Shown here: positions 25,183-35,300 of the stretch, one piece after another
Layout: each line of letters begins with the position of its first letter
Position numbering within the stretch: position 1 is the stretch's first letter
NCBI RefSeq assembly: GCF_003122325.1
Contig: NZ_QFBC01000006.1
Coordinates: forward strand, 1-64,000
Length of the DNA: 64,000 nt
Direction: 5' to 3'
Origin: Rhizobium album
Lineage (GTDB): Bacteria; Pseudomonadota; Alphaproteobacteria; Rhizobiales; Rhizobiaceae
Notes under the pieces: generated by a model
What the model was told of the DNA's origin: nothing
Databases searched by the model: none
Seen by the model: the letters and a program-made list of their open reading frames with translations, nothing else
Translations under genes and position numbers: made by a program

Positions 25183-26466
25183 ATGACGGCTGACAGCAAC
25201 AACGAGGGCAAGAGCGTGGCGAAAGCGGAAACGCCGGATCTTGCCGCGATCCTCGGCAAGACACGCAAGAAGCGCGGCGGGGCTCGCTGGCTGGTGCGGT
25301 TTCTCGTCGTGTTGATCCTGATCGGCTGCGGTGCCGGGGCCTATTTCTATTTCGGGCAAAGCGGCGAGACCTATGCCTACACCACCCAGCCGGCGAAGAA
25401 GGGCGAGTTGACCGTCATCGTTACCGCCACCGGATCGGTGGAGCCGACGGAAAAGGTCGATATTTCCAGCGAGCAGTCCGGGACGGTCAGAAGCGTCTCG
25501 GTCGACTACAACAGCATCGTCAAGGCCGGCGATGTCCTGGCGGTTCTCGACACCAACAAGCTCGAAGCGGATGTGCAGAGCGCCCAGGCGAAACTCAACT
25601 CGTCGAAGGCGAACGTCCTCAAGGCGCAGGCCGACCTCGGATCGGCGCTGAACGGCCTGGAGCGCCTGAAATCGCTGGTGCAGAACAAGGTATCGACGCA
25701 ACAGGACCTCGATGCCGCGCAGTTCAAATACGATGCCGCCGTTGCCACCACACAGATCAACGAGGCCGACGTGCTGGCGGCGGAAGCATCGCTGAAACTT
25801 GCAGAGGTCAACCTGTCGAAGGCGCGCATCGTCTCGCCCATCGACGGCATGGTGCTGACGCGCGCCGTCGATCCCGGCGCGACGGTGGCCGCATCGCTGC
25901 AGGCACCGGTGCTCTTCACCCTCGCCGGCGACCTGCGGCGGATGGAGTTGCAGGTGGATGTCGACGAGGCCGATGTCGGTCAGGTTGCCGTCGGCCAGAA
26001 GGCGACCTTCAGTGTCGACGCCTTTCCCAACAAGAAATTTCCGGCCGAGATCCAGAAGATCCGTTATGCTTCCGAGACGATTTCCAACGTCGTGACCTAC
26101 ATGGCGGTGCTGACCGTGCAGAACGACGAACTGCTGTTGCGGCCGGGCATGACGGCGACGGCGGATATCGTCGTCCAGTCCATCGCGGATACGGTGCTGA
26201 TCCCGAATGCGGCGCTGCGATATTCGCCGCCGTCGGAAGGACGCTCGCGCGGCCTGCTGAGCCTGTTCCGCCCGCCGCGCATGCGGAATTTCTCGGCCCC
26301 GCCGCAGACGGGCGCAAAACGCAATGTCTGGGTGCTGCGCAACGGCCGCGCCCAATCGGTAGCCGTGGAAATCGGCGCCACGGACGGCCAGTTCACGCAG
26401 CTTGTTTCCGGCAGCCTTTCGGACGGCGACGAACTGATCACCGACGCGACGGCACTCGGCCGGTGA
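25183..26466 (+). CDS. MacA/HlyD-type periplasmic adaptor subunit (427 aa)
   Basis: Membrane-fusion protein of a MacAB-type exporter. One N-terminal membrane anchor (WLVRFLVVLILIGCGAGAYF, about 40-60), lipoyl half-motifs around VTATGSVEPTEKVDIS and ARIVSPIDGMVLTRAVDPG, and a coiled-coil hairpin between them (residues about 130-200). Start at ATG 25183 after AAGGA; an in-frame ATG at 25162 is the alternative. Followed 13 bp later by the ATPase gene. Confidence 0.87.
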   Translation: MTADSNNEGKSVAKAETPDLAAILGKTRKKRGGARWLVRFLVVLILIGCGAGAYFYFGQSGETYAYTTQPAKKGELTVIVTATGSVEPTEKVDISSEQSGTVRSVSVDYNSIVKAGDVLAVLDTNKLEADVQSAQAKLNSSKANVLKAQADLGSALNGLERLKSLVQNKVSTQQDLDAAQFKYDAAVATTQINEADVLAAEASLKLAEVNLSKARIVSPIDGMVLTRAVDPGATVAASLQAPVLFTLAGDLRRMELQVDVDEADVGQVAVGQKATFSVDAFPNKKFPAEIQKIRYASETISNVVTYMAVLTVQNDELLLRPGMTATADIVVQSIADTVLIPNAALRYSPPSEGRSRGLLSLFRPPRMRNFSAPPQTGAKRNVWVLRNGRAQSVAVEIGATDGQFTQLVSGSLSDGDELITDATALGR

Positions 26467-26479
26467 GCGGGAGGCTGGG

Positions 26480-27193
26480 ATGACAACGCCGCCGCTGATC
26501 GAATTCCGCAAGGTTTCCAAGCTCTACGGCTCCGGGGAAGCGACGATCCGCGCCCTCGACCGGATCGACCTGTCCATCCGGCCCCAGGAATTCGTCGCCA
26601 TCATGGGGCCGTCCGGATCAGGCAAGTCCACGGCTATGAACATCATCGGCTGTCTCGACGTGCCGACCGATGGCGACTACCTGTTCCAGGGCATCTCCAC
26701 CAGCGGCTTCGACCGCACGCAGCTGACGCTGCTGCGGCGTCACATGCTCGGTTTCGTCTTTCAGGGTTTCAACCTGCTGCCGCGCACTTCCGCCATCGAG
26801 AATGTCGAACTGCCGCTGGTCTATCGCGGCATCGACACCAAGGAGCGGCGTAGCCGGGCTGCGGATGCGCTCGCCCGCGTCGGCCTCGCCGGGCGCGAAC
26901 ATCACACGGCCCAGCAGCTTTCCGGCGGCCAGCAGCAGCGCGTCGCCATCGCCCGCGCCATCGTCACCGATCCGGCCGTGCTTCTGGCCGACGAGCCGAC
27001 CGGCAACCTCGACACCCGCACCAGCATCGAGATCATGGAGCTGATCACCGGCCTCAACCGCGACCGCGACATAACGGTCATCATGGTCACCCATGAAAAC
27101 GATATAGCCGCCTATGCCAGGCGCGTGCTGCGCTTCGTCGACGGCCGTCTGGAATCCGATCGCATGAATAGCGAGGTCGCCGATGTTTCTTGA
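26480..27193 (+). CDS. MacB-type ABC ATPase, LolD-like (237 aa)
   Basis: ATP-binding subunit. Walker [12 protein letters not shown], LolD/MacB-type [14 protein letters not shown], signature [18 protein letters not shown], Walker [14 protein letters not shown] and switch His in [12 protein letters not shown]. Overlaps the permease gene by 11 bp. In MacAB it would power export across the outer membrane via a TolC-like partner not encoded in this window. Confidence 0.92.
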   Translation: MTTPPLIEFRKVSKLYGSGEATIRALDRIDLSIRPQEFVAIMGPSGSGKSTAMNIIGCLDVPTDGDYLFQGISTSGFDRTQLTLLRRHMLGFVFQGFNLLPRTSAIENVELPLVYRGIDTKERRSRAADALARVGLAGREHHTAQQLSGGQQQRVAIARAIVTDPAVLLADEPTGNLDTRTSIEIMELITGLNRDRDITVIMVTHENDIAAYARRVLRFVDGRLESDRMNSEVADVS

Positions 27194-28388
27194 GACCGTA
27201 AAACTCGCGCTGCGCGCCATCAGCCGCAACCTGCTGCGCTCGTTCCTTACCGTGCTCGGCGTGGTGATCGGCGTTGCCGCCGTCATCGCCATGGTCACCA
27301 TCGGCAACGGCACGACGGCGCAGGTGACGGCCGATATCTCCAAGCTCGGCACCAACATGCTGTTCGTCCGTCCCGGCCAGTTCGGCCCGCGGCGTGCCGC
27401 GACGGAACCGAAACGTTTTACCGAACGGGATGTCGATGCGATCCGCAGCCAGATCAACGGCCTCCGGGCGGTTTCGCCGGTCAGCCAGTCGACGGCGGTG
27501 ATCATCTATGGCGGGCAGAACCATTCGAGCACGGTGGCGGGCGTCACCAACGACTATCTCATCGCCCAGAACTGGGAGCTTGCCAGCGGCCGCAGCTTCC
27601 TGGCCTCGGAGGAGCGCGGCGGCCAGACCGCCTGTATCCTCGGCGAAACCGTGCGGCAGGAGCTGTTCGGCGCGGCGCGCCCGGAAGGACAGCTCATCCG
27701 CGTCGGCAAACTGTCCTGCTCGGTCATCGGCGTGCTGGAGAAAAAGGGCCAGTCCGGCATGGGCAACGACCAGGACGACACGGTGCTCGTGCCCTTGCGC
27801 GTCTACCAGCGCCGGATCGGCGGCACGACGGATATCTCGACGATCATGCTGTCTGCCCGCGACGGCATCTCGACCGCCAAGGTGCAATCCGACGTCACGG
27901 CGCTGCTGCGCGAGCGCCGCAAGATCGGGCTCGGCCGCGAGGACGATTTCAACGTCAACGACATGACGCAGATGGCGGCGACGCTGACGGGCACCACCAC
28001 GCTGCTGACCGGACTTCTGGGCGCCGTCGCTGCTGTCAGCCTGCTCGTCGGCGGAATCGGCATCATGAACATCATGCTGGTGTCGGTGACCGAGCGGACC
28101 CGTGAAATCGGCACGCGCCTGGCGATCGGCGCACTGGAGGGCCAGGTGCTGATGCAGTTCCTGGTCGAGGCTGTCACCCTGTCGATCTTCGGCGGTGTCG
28201 TCGGCATCCTGCTCGGCCTTGGCCTTGCCTATACCGTCGTTTCCTTCCTCGGCGTGCCGTTCGTCACCAGCCCGACGATCATCGCCGTCGCCTTTTTCTT
28301 CTCGGCCGCGATCGGCATGATCTTCGGTTATTTCCCGGCGCGCCGGGCAGCGCAGCTCAATCCGATCGAGGCGCTACGCCACGAATGA
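27183..28388 (+). CDS. MacB-type ABC permease, FtsX-like (401 aa)
   Basis: Four-helix MacB architecture. One helix at the N-terminus (FLTVLGVVIGVAAVIAMVTI), a large periplasmic domain (about 60-280), and three C-terminal helices in the FtsX domain with GGIGIMNIMLVSVTERTREI and RRAAQLNPIEALRHE. Separate ATPase and permease genes differ from the fused E. coli MacB. The stop lies only 6 bp from the convergent stop of the caspase-like gene, with no terminator between them. Substrate unknown. Confidence 0.9.
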   Translation: MFLETVKLALRAISRNLLRSFLTVLGVVIGVAAVIAMVTIGNGTTAQVTADISKLGTNMLFVRPGQFGPRRAATEPKRFTERDVDAIRSQINGLRAVSPVSQSTAVIIYGGQNHSSTVAGVTNDYLIAQNWELASGRSFLASEERGGQTACILGETVRQELFGAARPEGQLIRVGKLSCSVIGVLEKKGQSGMGNDQDDTVLVPLRVYQRRIGGTTDISTIMLSARDGISTAKVQSDVTALLRERRKIGLGREDDFNVNDMTQMAATLTGTTTLLTGLLGAVAAVSLLVGGIGIMNIMLVSVTERTREIGTRLAIGALEGQVLMQFLVEAVTLSIFGGVVGILLGLGLAYTVVSFLGVPFVTSPTIIAVAFFFSAAIGMIFGYFPARRAAQLNPIEALRHE

Positions 28389-28394
28389 CGGATC

Positions 28395-29909
28395 TCACTT
28401 GATCGAGTAGTCGTATTTGCCGGCGGTCCAGCGGACCGCCCGGAAACCGTCGGCAGTGGCGACCGGCTTGCTGAGGCGGGAGACGATCTCGCTCAGCGCC
28501 GCCCGGGCGTTCAAGGTCGCTTCGAGGCCCTGGTCGGCCGGCACCAGTTGCGAAAGATCGATGTCGTCGTTGATGACCAAAGCCACGAGGACGCTGTCGC
28601 CGCTTTCGCCGGCCTCGAAATCGAAGCCGTAATATTCGTCCGGAATGGTCAATGTCTGGTTCGGCGACAGCGGCGTGATTTTTTGCGCGACGGTGTTGGG
28701 GAAAATCTGCGTCGCCTCGCCCTTGGCGTTGACGTCGAGAAGCACGAGTTGCCCGCCGGACACGCTTTTTATCGCGATCTTGAAGACGTCGCCGGCATGC
28801 AGCGTCGTCCCCCGGTCTATGGAAACCGCCACCGAGCCGTTGTCATAGCCGCCCAGGATATCGCCGACCGACTGGACGGGATCGGCGGCGACATAGAACG
28901 GCTGCGGCGTCTGCAGCGTTTCGACCTTCTGGAGTTCCGGTTTTTGCTCCACGGCCGGCTTGGTATAACCGGCAAGCTCCGCCCCCAGCAATTGCGGCGA
29001 GGCTTCGATCTGCGGGTCGAGCGACTGGCAGTCCTTCTTCAGCTTGCAATATTCGCCGGATTTCAGTTTCAGGTACTGGAAGAGTTCCGAAACACTGGTG
29101 ACGCCGTTGCCGTTGGCATCGGCCTCCCCCTTCACCAGCCCCGCGACGAAGGCGGCGGTGAAGACGCCGTGCCTCTCGTCCGGCGGCAGCCGGTCGTCGT
29201 CCCAGGCAACCTGATAGGGCGCGGCAGCACTCCAGGTGGTGAGCGATCCCTCGATCACCGCCTCCGGCTTGGTATCGACGGCAAGCTCGATCTTCAGGCC
29301 GCGCGTGGTCGGTTGGCTGTTGTCCTTCGAAGGCCGCGGCAGGTATCGCATGCCGGCAACATAATCATCGAGCGAGCCCTCCAGCGAGCGCGACAGGGTG
29401 CCGGAGTGGCAAGCATCGATGATCAGCGTCACCATGCGATCCTTCATCTTCTCGGTGAGCGCCTGGATGTCGTCGTCGCGAATGATGTTGGTCCAGTCGC
29501 TTTCACCGGGGGTGATGTCGTAAGTGGCAATCGCCTCGTCGAGCCCGTCCTCCTCGTCGCCATTGTCGTCCTTCACCTGCAAGCCGTGGCCGGAATAATA
29601 GAAGTAGACGCGGTCGCCCGGCTTTGTCCCGGCGACGAGCCATTCTTCGGCTGTGGCCAGCATCGCGCTGCGGGTCGCTTCCTTGTCCAGCAGGACCTTG
29701 ATGGCTTCCGGCTTGAAGCCGAGCGTGCCGGTAAGAAGCGTCTTCATCGACACCACGTCGTTGACCGGACCATGCAGGAACATGCGTTCCGGCAGCTTTT
29801 CATATTCGCCGATGCCGATCAGCAAGGCCCTGTCTTCCGCGCGTGCGGCGAAAGAAGCCATCAGCACCGCGGTGAGGACGAACACGAAGCGGAATGGAAA
29901 TCTGGGCAT
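28395..29909 (-). CDS. Exported caspase-like peptidase with EF-hand-like loop and DUF4384 (504 aa)
   Basis: Signal peptide (residues 1-24, ending ARA-ED). Caspase-like fold of the C14 group: catalytic His108 in FYYSGHGLQ and Cys167 in IIDACHSGT. After the catalytic subdomain comes QPTTRG (199-204), at the place where such enzymes are processed, then a 12-residue EF-hand-like loop (D264 to E275, DANGNGVTSVSE) and a C-terminal DUF4384-like domain (about 365-460). ATG 29909 shares one base with the upstream stop (TGATG). Last gene of a five-gene operon. Arg/Lys specificity and activation by Ca2+ are typical of metacaspases but untested here. Confidence 0.85.
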   Translation of the reverse strand: MPRFPFRFVFVLTAVLMASFAARAEDRALLIGIGEYEKLPERMFLHGPVNDVVSMKTLLTGTLGFKPEAIKVLLDKEATRSAMLATAEEWLVAGTKPGDRVYFYYSGHGLQVKDDNGDEEDGLDEAIATYDITPGESDWTNIIRDDDIQALTEKMKDRMVTLIIDACHSGTLSRSLEGSLDDYVAGMRYLPRPSKDNSQPTTRGLKIELAVDTKPEAVIEGSLTTWSAAAPYQVAWDDDRLPPDERHGVFTAAFVAGLVKGEADANGNGVTSVSELFQYLKLKSGEYCKLKKDCQSLDPQIEASPQLLGAELAGYTKPAVEQKPELQKVETLQTPQPFYVAADPVQSVGDILGGYDNGSVAVSIDRGTTLHAGDVFKIAIKSVSGGQLVLLDVNAKGEATQIFPNTVAQKITPLSPNQTLTIPDEYYGFDFEAGESGDSVLVALVINDDIDLSQLVPADQGLEATLNARAALSEIVSRLSKPVATADGFRAVRWTAGKYDYSIK

Positions 29910-31423
29910 CACAGCTTTTCCCGGCTATAGAGCGGCTGGATGGAAATCTGTACGTCCTTGCCGTCGAAACGTTCCGGCAGTGCCTTCAAAAGATCGGAGG
30001 CGGAAACATTCGGCTTGTTCAACAGGGCGCTCAGTGCATCAATCGGCTCGTTGGTGGCGAGGACGATGAGGTGATCGGCACCGAAAGGCTTGACCACCTC
30101 AAGATCCGGCAGGCTGAACGGCTTGGTGTCCTCGCCGCCCGATTGCGCGTCGAGAAGCTGGGCTTCGCCGGTATTGGCAAGGTTGAAGACCAGAAGGTTC
30201 TTGTAGCTGGAACGGGGAGCATCGAACTTCATGCGATCGCCGGCCGCATAAATGTCCTTTGCCGGTGTCAGCGTTACTGTTCCGGGATTTTGCGCCGCCA
30301 TCGCCTTCAGGAATTCCAGCAGGATGAATTTGTCGACCACCTGCTGCAGGCGGTCTTCACCGATCTTTTCGCCGGCGACATCGCCGTTCGGCGTGAAGAA
30401 AGTGCCGCTTGCCGCATCCCAGCGATAGGGTGCGGCACCGCCGTCCACGACGCGTTCGGGCCGAAAGCCGCTGCCTTCGACGGCAAGTGCGATCTGCGGT
30501 TTCCAGCCCTCTTCTTCGACGGGCACGGGTGTGGTCTCGGTGCTGGCGCCTGCCAGCCGAACCACCACTTCCTTCTCCGAGCGCGCCACGCCGGGCACGA
30601 AGTTCGGCACCTGCAGTGCTTCCGCCTGGCTCTTGATGGTGCTGAAGACGTAGTCCTCCAGTTCGACGCGGGTCAGGACGCCGTCATGGTTGCGGTCGGC
30701 CTTGCCTTCCAGCGAGCGGGCGAAACTCCAGCTCAGGGCGCCACGCGGCACGCCGTCGATGATGACTTCCGGCGTCGGCTGGCTCTCGAGCGAGGCGGCA
30801 AGCACCGTAACGCGCTTGAAACTGTCGTCGGAAATACCGGCGCCGGCGACCGATTCCTGGCTGGGATTGTCGATCTTGGCGGTAACGGCCGGCGCCAGCC
30901 GCGTCTTGCCAGACACCGCACGGCTCATGCCGCCGGAATGGCAGCTATCGAGGATGAAGAGGACCTGGATACCCTTCGCATCGGCCTCCATGAACCAGCT
31001 GTTCAATTCGTTGTCGATGATGCTTTCGCTGAAGGTTTCCTGCAGCCGCTCGACATTGAAGCCGGGCAGCACCAGAAATTCGTCCTTGCCGTCCGGTTCC
31101 GATCCTTCCACCAGTTCCGGCATCTGCGCGCCATGGCCGGCATAGGTAAAGATGATGGTATCGCCGGCCACGGAATTGGCAACGGCCCGCTCCCATGAAG
31201 CACGGATCGCATCCTTGCGCGCTTCGGCATCATAGAAAGTCGTGATGTTGGAGATACCGGCCTTTTTCAGCGCGTTGTCGATATCCTTGGCATCGTTGAC
31301 GGCACCATTCAGCGATGTCGTGAATGGATAATTGTCGACTCCGATGACGATCGCCGTGGTTTCGGCCCAGGCACCGACCGGAAGAAACCAAGCCATTGCC
31401 GCCGCCGCAAGTACTTTGCGCAT
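29909..31423 (-). CDS. Second exported caspase-like peptidase, paralogue (504 aa)
   Basis: Signal peptide MRKVLAAAAMAWFLPVGAWA, cut before ETTA. Catalytic His97 in FTYAGHGAQM and Cys161 in FILDSCHSGGM. A textbook EF-hand loop DRNHDGVLTRVE (residues 243-254) follows, and a weaker DUF4384-like region (about 370-470, with IYAAGDRMKF) ends it. Same layout and length as the downstream gene but divergent in sequence, so this is an old duplication. It lacks the QPTTRG string. Starts 1 bp after the OmpA-like gene. Confidence 0.85.
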   Translation of the reverse strand: MRKVLAAAAMAWFLPVGAWAETTAIVIGVDNYPFTTSLNGAVNDAKDIDNALKKAGISNITTFYDAEARKDAIRASWERAVANSVAGDTIIFTYAGHGAQMPELVEGSEPDGKDEFLVLPGFNVERLQETFSESIIDNELNSWFMEADAKGIQVLFILDSCHSGGMSRAVSGKTRLAPAVTAKIDNPSQESVAGAGISDDSFKRVTVLAASLESQPTPEVIIDGVPRGALSWSFARSLEGKADRNHDGVLTRVELEDYVFSTIKSQAEALQVPNFVPGVARSEKEVVVRLAGASTETTPVPVEEEGWKPQIALAVEGSGFRPERVVDGGAAPYRWDAASGTFFTPNGDVAGEKIGEDRLQQVVDKFILLEFLKAMAAQNPGTVTLTPAKDIYAAGDRMKFDAPRSSYKNLLVFNLANTGEAQLLDAQSGGEDTKPFSLPDLEVVKPFGADHLIVLATNEPIDALSALLNKPNVSASDLLKALPERFDGKDVQISIQPLYSREKL

Positions 31424-31424
31424 G

Positions 31425-32327
31425 CTATTTCTCCAGGTCGGCTTCCACGCGGCGTTGAAGCTGGTTCATCGTCTCTTCGTCGTATGCCGTGGGATCGTCG
31501 GGTTGGAACGGATCACTTTCCCCCCGGCCCTCGACCTTCAGCGTTCCGCTATAACCGGCCGCGGCGAGGTAACGGCTGAGAGTTTCGGCGCGTTGCACCG
31601 AAAGCCTGAGATTGCTCTGCTCCGAGCCGACCGGATCGGTATGTCCGATCAGCGTCACGGCTTTCGGCTTGGCCGATTTCAGGCACTCGGACAGGTCCTG
31701 CGCCGCCTTCTCGCCTTCCGGCGTGAAATCGGCCGTTCCGAAAACAAACCGTATCGGCGTCGTCTTCTTTTTCAGCGCTACGCCTCGATAGGCGATCTGG
31801 CAGCCGTTGCGCAGCAGGCTCACCATTTCCCGCACGGGAGCGGCCAGCTGCATTTCGGTCGCCAGCTTGTCCATGCGCCGGATGTAATCCTCATTCGGCG
31901 CCATCCAATCAGGCGTGAGCCGCGGGTTGTCGGCATCCACCAGCGCGGACTGATACCAGCGCGCCGCCTTGGCATACTCCTTGCGCTCGCGATAGACGTC
32001 GCCGAGCGCGTCCAGCACCTGCCAGGGGCCACCGAACCTATCGCGCAGCGCTTCGAGTTCGATAGTATGTTTTTCCAGACTGTCGCCGGTCGATACCGAT
32101 GAGGAGATCCGGTTGAAGGCAAGCAGGGATACGAACCTGCCTGCCATCACCTTGTCTTCCGGCGCGCAGTTGACCGTCTGAAACGCGCCATAGGCTGCGC
32201 TTGCCGCCTGTTCGTCGTTGGCATTAAAGGCGTTGATGGCCGCCACCAGAGGCTCGCAGGCCACCGCCTCCACCAGCCCCGCGGCCATGAATGCCGTTAC
32301 CCAAACAAGCTGTTTGCACGCTTTCAT
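31425..32327 (-). CDS. Exported OmpA-domain protein with TPR-like N-terminus (300 aa)
   Basis: Signal peptide (MKACKQLVWVTAFMAAGLVE...), with a Cys at residue 24 in AVAC that could be a weak lipobox. Residues 25-160 are helical, with TPR-like DALGDVYRERKEYAKAARWY. The C-terminus is an OmpA peptidoglycan-binding domain: TLIGHTDPVGSEQSNLRLS and QRAETLSRYL. It would anchor to peptidoglycan and may scaffold the caspases and cytochrome of the operon. 10 bp after the cytochrome gene. Confidence 0.85.
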   Translation of the reverse strand: MKACKQLVWVTAFMAAGLVEAVACEPLVAAINAFNANDEQAASAAYGAFQTVNCAPEDKVMAGRFVSLLAFNRISSSVSTGDSLEKHTIELEALRDRFGGPWQVLDALGDVYRERKEYAKAARWYQSALVDADNPRLTPDWMAPNEDYIRRMDKLATEMQLAAPVREMVSLLRNGCQIAYRGVALKKKTTPIRFVFGTADFTPEGEKAAQDLSECLKSAKPKAVTLIGHTDPVGSEQSNLRLSVQRAETLSRYLAAAGYSGTLKVEGRGESDPFQPDDPTAYDEETMNQLQRRVEADLEK

Positions 32328-32337
32328 CCCGTGTCCC

Positions 32338-35300
32338 TCAGTTTGCCTTGATTTCGAACGTCACCATCTGCAGGCCGCTCGCACCGTTATCGGCCTTGGC
32401 CTGCTCGGCCAAATTGATCGCGATGCCGCGCGTGGTGGGCTGATGCGAGTCGGCCACCAGTTTCTTGGCCTTCTCCGCCGTCAGTTTCTGGTCGCCAAGG
32501 CCACCGACACGGCAGAAGGCAACCATGGTCTCGGCCGCCGCCGGCGTATCGAAGGTCAGGTTACCGGTGCCGGGCTGCGGTATCTGCCGCTTTTCGTCCG
32601 GATTGAGCGTCGTGTTGCCGATCATCACATCAGGAATGATTTCGACGTTTCCGCCTTCCTCGACATACAGCACCTGCAACTCGCACGCCTGGTTGGTCGA
32701 AAGCTCGAAGGAAAGCTTTTCGCCGACCTTGGCGGTGGTGGAAGGAACATGCAGGGCAAGCTTTACCTTGCTTTCCTGCTCTTTCTCTTCCTTGCGATAC
32801 TCCGGTATCGCCGCTTCAACCGCCGCAGATGTGGCAGTCGCCGTTGTTGCCGCCGTGTCAGTTGTGGCTGTAGTCGTTGTCGTCGCCACGGTTTGCGTGG
32901 CCTCCGCCTTCGGAAGCGATTTCAGTCCCATCATCGGATCGAGGAGGAAGGCATACTGGTCTTCCAGTTCGACACGCGGAATGGTGCCGCCGGATTCGAG
33001 TGTCGCCATCCAGTCGATCACGACGCGCAGCAGCGCCGGATCGGAAATCCGCTTGGCGGCATCCTCGAAGTCCGTCGGGGTCAGGTCGAATTCCGCCGCC
33101 ATCGCCTCGTAGTCGAGTTCGTCCTCGTAGAGGTCGGCGAAATAGGTCACCAGTTCGGCATTGCCCGGCGCCTGCATGCTCTGGGCCAGACCGTCCGGGG
33201 TCGGCTCGGTGACCTGGAGCGTCTTCAGCGCTGCGACGAAGCGTTCGCGGTCCTTGTTGTAGGCGTTATCCAGTTCTTCCTGCGGCACGTACATTTTCAG
33301 GAGCAGGTCACGCTGGTCGCGGTTGAACAGTGTCGAAACCTGGATGTGTTCGCGCAGCTGGTCGCGCTTCGACAGGATGCCGTTGGCATGGCAATCGAAG
33401 CAGGACCGGGCATTGATGATATCGACACCCTTGCCGATCGGTCGCTTGCGGAACGACACGATGCTGGTCGGGCCTACGTCGAGCTGCTTGCCCTCGGAGG
33501 TCGAGAGGTAATAACCCTGCAGGCCGTTCGGGAGCGAGAAGATCATTTCGCCGCCGTCGTGATGGAAGGATTCCAGACCGGTTTCGAGCGGTTCAAGTTC
33601 CTTCGGTCCATGCGGGAAGCGCTTCAGCACCTGTTTGCCGATATCGCCGCCGAAGTCATAGGACTTCCAGTAATAGCCGCCGAAGGGCATGTCATGCCGT
33701 TCCAGCATGCGGTTGTGGTCGGAAACGCCGGACGAACCATCGGCAAAGCCGGCACGGATGATGCGCAGATCGCGGATATTCTGGTCGACATCGATGTTGA
33801 AGCGTTTTTCCAGTTCACGGATGTCCGTCGGCAGCCGCATCAGGTGGTTGTAGATCTTCGGCCGTGCGGCGTTGCTCATGAACCAGTCGATGCGCATGAT
33901 TGGCAGTGGCGTCGTCGTGCTCTTCGAAAGGGCCGCGAGCGACGGATCGCTGGCGGGATCGACGCCATAGAAATACTGCTTGATCAGGAAATCGTAGTCG
34001 TCCGCCTTCCAGTCGAGGTCGCGCAGGTCGACACGGACGAGCATGCCGTTGGTGCCGTCGACTTCCTTCGGGATGACGAGATTGGGGGCGTAGGACAGCG
34101 AATTGAGGAGCTTCTTGAAGCCGCCGGCCAGGATCGGCATGCGCTTCATGAAGGTGTTTTCCTCCTCGCAGCCCATCATGCCGTTATACTGGCTGCGATA
34201 GCTGAAATACCGCTGGAAAGGCCTGTCGCGCTCATCGAGCTTGGACACGTCCTTGAGGGCGGCCTCGACGAAACCGAGATAATTGAGCATCGGTCGCGAA
34301 CGCGCCGGCTTGCTGGCAACGCTTTGTGCCGCAACCTGCTCGGTCAGCGAATTGATCCAGTCGCCGAGCGACTTGACCTCTTCGTCGCTGGGACGCTTGC
34401 CGAGCGGCATGCGGCCGCTGGTGACGCTGGTGAAGAGACGCGATTTCGACGCATCGCCGGGTGTGACGAAGGCGGCGTTCGTGGCAATCGACGACAGGTC
34501 GCCGGCGGGATAGCTGCCCTGCGAGCTTTCCCCGGGGCCATGGCAGTTGCGGCAATATTTGCCGATGAAGGCATCGGCGGCGGTCGCCAGGGCGGCATTG
34601 TCGCCGCTCAGCGCTGTGTCCGGCGTGCTTTCCTTGCACACGGCCTGGCTCGACGTCGCCACCGGCGCGGATTTGATTTCCCGGTCGGCGAGATAGGCAT
34701 ACATGGCGTTGCGGTCGTCTTCGCTCAGCGCCTTCATGCCTTCGGCCAGGCGATGCATGACCGGATCGGCGATCGGCGAACCGCCGAGCTTCTTGCCATC
34801 GTCGATGAATTGTTTGGTAAAGACCTCCGGCGAGGCAAGCCCGGCCATGCGCGCCTTGGTGATGTCGGGCGCCACCGCCCCCGTCAGCCCCTTCTCGCCC
34901 TCGAAGACGCGGTCCTTGTCGAGGCCGTAGGTGGTCGTGCGCGGCGTATGGCAATCGCCGCAGGCGCCGACGTTTTCGATCAGGTAGCGGCCGCGCTCCA
35001 TCTGCGATTCGCCCGTCGGTTGGTAGGCCGCAACGGTGAAATGGCTGCGCTTCCAGAGCGTGATCGTCGTCTGGCGGCTGAACGGGAAGGCGATTTCATG
35101 TTCCTTGGACGCCGCGTCCGACTGCTGAAGCGTCTCGATATAGGCCTTGATGTCGAGGACGTCTTCCGGCTTCATGCCGCCATACGAGGTATAGGGCATT
35201 ACCGGGTAGAGATTGTTGCCGTCCTTGTCGATGCCGTTCATGACGGCATTGAGAAAGGTCGCATTCGACCAGCCGCCGATGCCGTTCGGATGGGCGGAAA

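Noticed and set aside
28395-31423. Caspase pair as an intracellular anti-phage (abortive infection) system
   Set aside because: Both proteins have clear Sec signal peptides, so they act outside the cytoplasm; no TIR, STAND, nuclease or effector sensor gene accompanies them.
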